From the NCBI GenBank assembly GCA_020632925.1, contig JACKER010000018.1, positions 1 through 64,000 of the forward strand: a stretch of DNA of 64,000 nt, read 5' to 3'. The position numbers and the translations under genes are program-made. The DNA is from Alphaproteobacteria bacterium. GTDB lineage: Bacteria > Myxococcota_A > UBA796 > GCA-2862545. Shown here in pieces: positions 60,458-64,000 of this stretch (the stretch's first letter is position 1; each line of letters opens with the position of its first letter). The notes below the pieces were generated by a model that was not told the DNA's origin, made no database searches, and worked only from the letters and a program-made list of their open reading frames with translations.

Positions 60458-61315
60458 GTGGATCTGGCCGAACGACTCCGCGCCTTGGAGCAGCTTCCCG
60501 AGACCGAGCGCCCCGCCGCGCTCGCAGAGATCGGTGCCACAGCCGCCTCGGACGTCGACGGCGCCAGCCGACCGGCGCTGGTGGACGCCCTGTTGGCCAT
60601 GGTCGAGAGCGGCGAGGGGGATCCGCGTCAGCGGCTCGTCGTCGGCGAAGCGCTGGGCCAGCTCGGCGACCCCCGCCTCCGCGCCCCGAAGGACGCGGAC
60701 TACTGGGTCCAGATCCCGAGCGACCTCGGCACGATCGTGATCGGTCGCTTCCCCGTGACGAACGCCGAGTTCAACGCGTGGGTCGCCGCCGGCGGGTACG
60801 ACGAGCGGTCCGCGTGGACGGACGAGGGGTGGGAGTGGCTCCAGGGGTGCGACGATCCCTGGCCGAAGCACGCGGCCGACCCTGCCTCCAGCCAGTTCGT
60901 GGTGGCGAACCAGCCGGTCGTCGGCGTGACGCTGCACGAGGCCATGGCGTACGCGGCGGCGCACGACGCGCGTCTCCCCCGCTCCGACGAGCGGGTGTGG
61001 GTGTGCCGCGGTCGCGAGAAGCGGCCGTACCCGTGGGGCTCGCCCTTCGGTGAGGGCAACGCGAACACGCGCGAGGAGGTGCTCGGTCGCCCCTGCGCCG
61101 TCGGGCTCTACCGCCGCGATCGGACGCCGGACGGCGTGGCCGATCTCGCGGGCAACGTCGCCGAGTGGATGGCGGACGAGGTCGGCGGGCAGCGGCTCGT
61201 CCACCCGGGCGCCTGGGACCAGCCGTCGATGGCGGCGTGGGCCAAGGCCCTGGCCCTGCACCCGGCCGACGCCCGCTGGGCCGGCCTCGGGTTCCGGCTG
61301 GCGCGGGACGCGTAG
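60458..61315 (+). CDS. Formylglycine-generating-enzyme-like (SUMF1/EgtB-type) protein
   Basis: A 285-residue protein from GTG 60458 with CGGAGG six bases upstream. Residues 1-75 are helical. Residues about 85-285 form an FGE-sulfatase domain: IGRFPVTNAEFNAWVAAGG, VVGVTLHEAMAYAAAHDARLPRSDE, GREKRPYPWGSPFGEGNAN and VADLAGNVAEWMADE. These are the core blocks of SUMF1-like proteins. Catalytic FGEs use cysteines late in the domain; I see no such pair, so it is more likely a non-FGE member (binding or structural domain). TTG of the next gene follows the stop directly. Confidence 0.8.
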   Translation: MDLAERLRALEQLPETERPAALAEIGATAASDVDGASRPALVDALLAMVESGEGDPRQRLVVGEALGQLGDPRLRAPKDADYWVQIPSDLGTIVIGRFPVTNAEFNAWVAAGGYDERSAWTDEGWEWLQGCDDPWPKHAADPASSQFVVANQPVVGVTLHEAMAYAAAHDARLPRSDERVWVCRGREKRPYPWGSPFGEGNANTREEVLGRPCAVGLYRRDRTPDGVADLAGNVAEWMADEVGGQRLVHPGAWDQPSMAAWAKALALHPADARWAGLGFRLARDA

Positions 61316-61930
61316 TTGAGCAAGCAGCGCAGGCCCACTCGAGCGCCGGAGCAGCAGCCGGCCGAGGGGGCGCGCGCCGAGCGGGGACCCGAGCCGTCGC
61401 TCGAGGAGCAGCAGGCCGTCGGGATGTCCGAGGCCGGTCTCGAGGTGGGCGACTGGTCCGTGGGCACCGCACCCGCGCTGGCGAGCTCGCCGGTGACGGA
61501 CGTGGCGGGGCGGGTGGCCCTGGCGCTGCGGTTCGCGCCGAAGGACGCTGCCACCGTGGAGCGCCTGGTGGGCATCGTGGAGCGCTCGGCCCTGTCGACG
61601 GAACGCCAGCAGGCCATCGTGGAGCGGCTCCGGGGTGACCACGGCCTGGGGGAACAGGTGTCGCGGGCGGTCCGCGAAGCCCTCGGTCGCGACGACGCGG
61701 CGGAGCGCGCAGCGCTGATCGGGGCGCTGGAGCGGGTGACCGACCCGGGGTTGGACGTGGCCGACCCGGCGCGGACCGTCGCCGAGGCGGTGGCCACCGC
61801 CACGGGGCTGGGACCGGACGCTGTCGAGGGGCTCTGCCGAGCGCTCTCGGACTGGTTCGGCGGTTGGTGGGAGGAGGAGGAGGAGGAGGCGCCTCCCGGG
61901 GACTACGCGGCCGAGGAGAGCGGGATCTGA
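61316..61930 (+). CDS. Hypothetical charged protein
   Basis: A 204-residue protein starting at TTG 61316, immediately after the stop of the FGE-like gene, so probably coupled. The Arg/Gln-rich N-terminus (SKQRRPTRAPEQQPAEG) is followed by a mostly helical middle with repeated short helices (AGRVALALRFAPKDAATVERLVGIVERSAL) and a very acidic end (WWEEEEEEAPPGDYAAEE). No signal peptide and no recognised domain. The start choice is uncertain. Confidence 0.55.
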   Translation: MSKQRRPTRAPEQQPAEGARAERGPEPSLEEQQAVGMSEAGLEVGDWSVGTAPALASSPVTDVAGRVALALRFAPKDAATVERLVGIVERSALSTERQQAIVERLRGDHGLGEQVSRAVREALGRDDAAERAALIGALERVTDPGLDVADPARTVAEAVATATGLGPDAVEGLCRALSDWFGGWWEEEEEEAPPGDYAAEESGI

Positions 61931-61976
61931 ACGGCGAACGGTGCCGCCGTAGGAGCCTCGGGCTATAGGCGCCGCC

Positions 61977-63011
61977 ATGTCGGTCCTCCCTCCGGCCCTC
62001 TTCGAATCGCTGGCGTCCGACGCGAGCCTGTGGCCGGGCGAGCTGTCGGAGACCGAGCGCGCGGATCTCGAGGCCAGGATCGTCGCCCTGCCCGAGGATG
62101 CGCGGTCCGCCGTGCTCTCCGCGCTGGTGGACCCCGATCGCAACCCGTGGGCCCGGGCCGTGTTGCTCGCGGCGCGGACCCTCGGCGAAGCCGGCGGCTC
62201 CGTGGTCGGGATGCTCACCGACGACGTCGTCGAGGCGGTGGACGCGCGTGGTGACCGGTTCGGCGTGCAGCCGCTCGGGTTCCGGCTCCAGTCGCACCCG
62301 TCCGGGGATCCGGAGGACGTGGCCCGCTTGATGCGCGCGCTCGACGCGGCCTTCGGCACCCGGCGGTACATCCTCTGGGTCCGGCGCCCCGTGCCGCCCG
62401 GGCTGGACGTGGAGCCCATCCGGCGCGCCGTGCAGCTCTGGCTCTCCGGGCTCGACCGCGGCGACCGCGTCGAGTCGCACGCGGTGTACGAGGACGACGA
62501 CGTCGCGATCGACCTGACGGTGCTCGACGGCGCCGGCTCGGGCCGACTGCTCACGGTGCCGCCGCTCGGTGCGCTGGAGCGCCTGGCACGGGTGGATGCG
62601 TCGATCGTCGAGGCCGCCACGCGGTCGGAGGAGATCGTCGGCGACTGCCCGCTGGTGGTCGTGCTGTCCGCCGACGCGCGGTGGCTGGTCTCTCGTGGGT
62701 ACGTGCAGCAGCTGCTCTACGGCACGCCCGACGTCGTCCTGACCGAGCGCACCCTCGGCGAGGGCGGCTCGGTGGCGTACGAGGCCGCGTTCACCGCCAA
62801 CGGGCGTTCGCTCTTCAGCGACCCCGCGTGCCGCCGCGTCGGCGCCGTGTGGTGGATCGAGCCGGACGCGGCCGCCACGCCGATGGGCCACCAGCTGCGG
62901 GTCCTCGAGAACCCCTGGGCGGATCAGCTGCCCGCGCTGACCCCTCCGTGCCCGCGCTTCGTCCCCACCCAGACAGGCCACAAGGCCCGGATGAAGTGGG
63001 AGGGCCGGTGA
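61977..63011 (+). CDS. Hypothetical protein
   Basis: A 344-residue cytoplasmic-looking protein (MSVLPPALFESLASDASLWPG). The N-terminal about 90 residues are helical, resembling a HEAT-like repeat (LPEDARSAVLSALVDPDRNPWARAVLLAARTLG). The remainder is mixed alpha/beta with FGTRRYILWVRRPVPPGLD and VVVLSADARWLVSRGYVQQLLYGTPD. No motif I recognise. Its stop overlaps the thymidine kinase start by one base (TGATG), so the two are co-transcribed. Confidence 0.65.
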   Translation: MSVLPPALFESLASDASLWPGELSETERADLEARIVALPEDARSAVLSALVDPDRNPWARAVLLAARTLGEAGGSVVGMLTDDVVEAVDARGDRFGVQPLGFRLQSHPSGDPEDVARLMRALDAAFGTRRYILWVRRPVPPGLDVEPIRRAVQLWLSGLDRGDRVESHAVYEDDDVAIDLTVLDGAGSGRLLTVPPLGALERLARVDASIVEAATRSEEIVGDCPLVVVLSADARWLVSRGYVQQLLYGTPDVVLTERTLGEGGSVAYEAAFTANGRSLFSDPACRRVGAVWWIEPDAAATPMGHQLRVLENPWADQLPALTPPCPRFVPTQTGHKARMKWEGR

Positions 63012-63610
63012 TGGTGCCCCGCGCCTACCCGGTCGGGACCGGGTGGATCGAGGTGGTCACGGGCTGCATGTTCTCCGGGAAGACGGAGGAGCTGATCCGC
63101 CGCCTCAACCGCGCGCGGTACGCCACGCAGCGCGTGGTGGTGTTCAAGCCGTCGATCGACACGCGGTACGCCGCCGAGGACGTCGTCAGCCACAGCGAGC
63201 AGCGCTTCCCGTCCATCCCCGTCGCCCACGCCCACGAGATCCATCGCCAGGTGGGCGACGCGCAGGTGGTGGGCATCGACGAGGCCCAGTTCTTCGACCT
63301 CGATCTGGTCGGCGTCGTGGAGCACCTGGCCAACGAGGGCCGGCGCGTGGTGGTCGCCGGGCTCGACCAGGACTTCCGCGGTGTGCCCTTCGAGCCCATG
63401 CCCCAGCTGCTGGCCGTCGCGGAGTACGTCACGAAGACGCTCGCGGTCTGCATGGTCTGCGGCGCGCCGGCGAACCGCAGCCAGCGGCTCGTGCCTCGGG
63501 AGGCGCGGGTCGTGATCGGCGCGCGCGACGCGTACGAGGCTCGCTGTCGCTTGCACTGGCGAGCGGATCCAGAGGACACCCAGCAGCGGCTGCCGCTGCC
63601 CTCGGAGTGA
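63011..63610 (+). CDS. tdk: Thymidine kinase
   Basis: A 199-residue type II thymidine kinase. The P-loop is TGCMFSGKTEELIRRL near residues 16-31, with VVVFKPSIDTRY, the Walker B-like VVGIDEAQFFD and the lasso-side GLDQDFRGVPFEPM. Zinc cysteines are CMVCG and a later single Cys (EARCRLH, His instead of a second Cys). It makes dTMP from thymidine for salvage. ATG 63011 gives the normal length. The stop overlaps the next gene's GTG (GTGA). Confidence 0.94.
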   Translation: MVPRAYPVGTGWIEVVTGCMFSGKTEELIRRLNRARYATQRVVVFKPSIDTRYAAEDVVSHSEQRFPSIPVAHAHEIHRQVGDAQVVGIDEAQFFDLDLVGVVEHLANEGRRVVVAGLDQDFRGVPFEPMPQLLAVAEYVTKTLAVCMVCGAPANRSQRLVPREARVVIGARDAYEARCRLHWRADPEDTQQRLPLPSE

Positions 63611-64000
63611 GCGCGCGCGCACGGAACATCGCCCTGCTGGTGGCCGTCGTCGCCGTCGCGGCGGTCGTCCTGGTCCTGCTGCGGACGCCCTCGCGGCACG
63701 GCGCACCCGAGCCCGACGACACGGCGCTCGCCGACCCCGCGGAGGCCAGCGCTGCCTTCGAGGCGCTCCGGGCGGCCGCGACCGGTCCCGCCCTCGGGGT
63801 GGGAGACGGCCCGACTCGGGTGTGGGTGTGCCTGCACGCGCTCGCGGAGCCCCGCTGCAGCGAGGGCAGGGGAGCGGACCTGGTCGCGGCCGCCACCGCC
63901 GCCGCCACCGGACACCCCGAGCTCGCCACCGGCTCGCTCACCCTCGATCGGCTCGCGGAGACCCGACCCGGCCGCTGGCCGCGCGACGCCGACGGGCACG
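63607..64000 (+). CDS. Membrane-anchored protein, 3' end outside window
   Basis: Starts at GTG 63607 overlapping the tdk stop (GTGA). MSARARNIALLVAVVAVAAVVLVLLRTPSRHG is a single N-terminal membrane anchor; the rest visible (about 100 residues) is Ala/Asp/Glu-rich and extracytoplasmic, with two cysteines (VWVCLHALAEPRCSEG). The open frame continues past base 64000. No family recognised. Confidence 0.6.
   Translation, partial: MSARARNIALLVAVVAVAAVVLVLLRTPSRHGAPEPDDTALADPAEASAAFEALRAAATGPALGVGDGPTRVWVCLHALAEPRCSEGRGADLVAAATAAATGHPELATGSLTLDRLAETRPGRWPRDADGH

Overview
This is very GC-rich chromosomal DNA, most likely from a free-living Myxococcota-type (deltaproteobacterial) bacterium. The taxonomic reading rests on two FG-GAP proteins with MYXO-CTERM-like tails (Cys-Gly-Cys, a membrane segment, then an Arg cluster), many short-signal lipoproteins with 'DTG/DTDS' linkers, a DUF4423/TIGR02147-type regulator, a membrane-anchored Ser/Thr kinase, and paired haem-c/DUF1501 proteins. 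There are no insertion sequences, phage genes or CRISPR arrays. Genes are packed tightly, often with 4-base ATGA/GTGA/TTGA stop-start overlaps and GTG or TTG starts. One tRNA is present, tRNA-Arg(CCT).

Layout. 1-4.2 kb: epimerase, CPBP protease-like protein, SDR, a lipoprotein and a regulator. 4.2-7.8 kb: a lipoprotein / Ser-Thr kinase / secreted protein operon. 7.9-13.2 kb: two MYXO-CTERM FG-GAP proteins around a CxxCH plus copper-monooxygenase-like lipoprotein. 13.2-21.5 kb: two copies of a three-gene unit (Cys-rich lipoprotein, DUF1549-like haem-c protein, DUF1501 protein) facing each other. 21.7-27.3 kb: beta-propeller lipoprotein, beta-lactamase-fold hydrolase, PhoD-type phosphatase and alpha/beta hydrolase. 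27.3-35.8 kb: a biosynthetic operon with a fatty acyl-AMP ligase, a free ACP and a 2111-residue KS-AT-ACP-KR-DH synthase ending in an alpha-oxoamine synthase (AONS) domain. 36.2-41.9 kb: envelope proteins and a PQQ-type dehydrogenase fused to a cytochrome c region. 41.9-49.4 kb: an SbcD/Mre11-like phosphoesterase with a C-terminal QLSLY, then an operon of two CPA2-type antiporters and an MscS channel, in which one antiporter is fused to a very long cytoplasmic region with a P-loop NTPase. 49.4-58.9 kb: a sulfur module. 59-64 kb: tRNA, hypothetical genes, a formylglycine-generating-enzyme-like protein and thymidine kinase.

Three systems stand out. (1) The FAAL-ACP-PKS/AONS operon should make a long-chain alpha-amino ketone (sphingoid-base-like or amino-lipid product). 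(2) The sulfur module has a persulfide dioxygenase, a SoeABC-like molybdo-enzyme with the B and C subunits fused, a TorD-like chaperone, a SulP transporter and a sigma54 activator without a sensor domain. Three close matches to the sigma54 -24/-12 consensus, with TGTTGCA/TGCAACA dyads or repeats about 55-75 bases away, link them into one probable regulon for persulfide to sulfite to sulfate to export. (3) The antiporter-NTPase fusion operon looks like an undescribed regulated ion/osmotic system. Functions are read from motifs and family resemblance only; no search was run.
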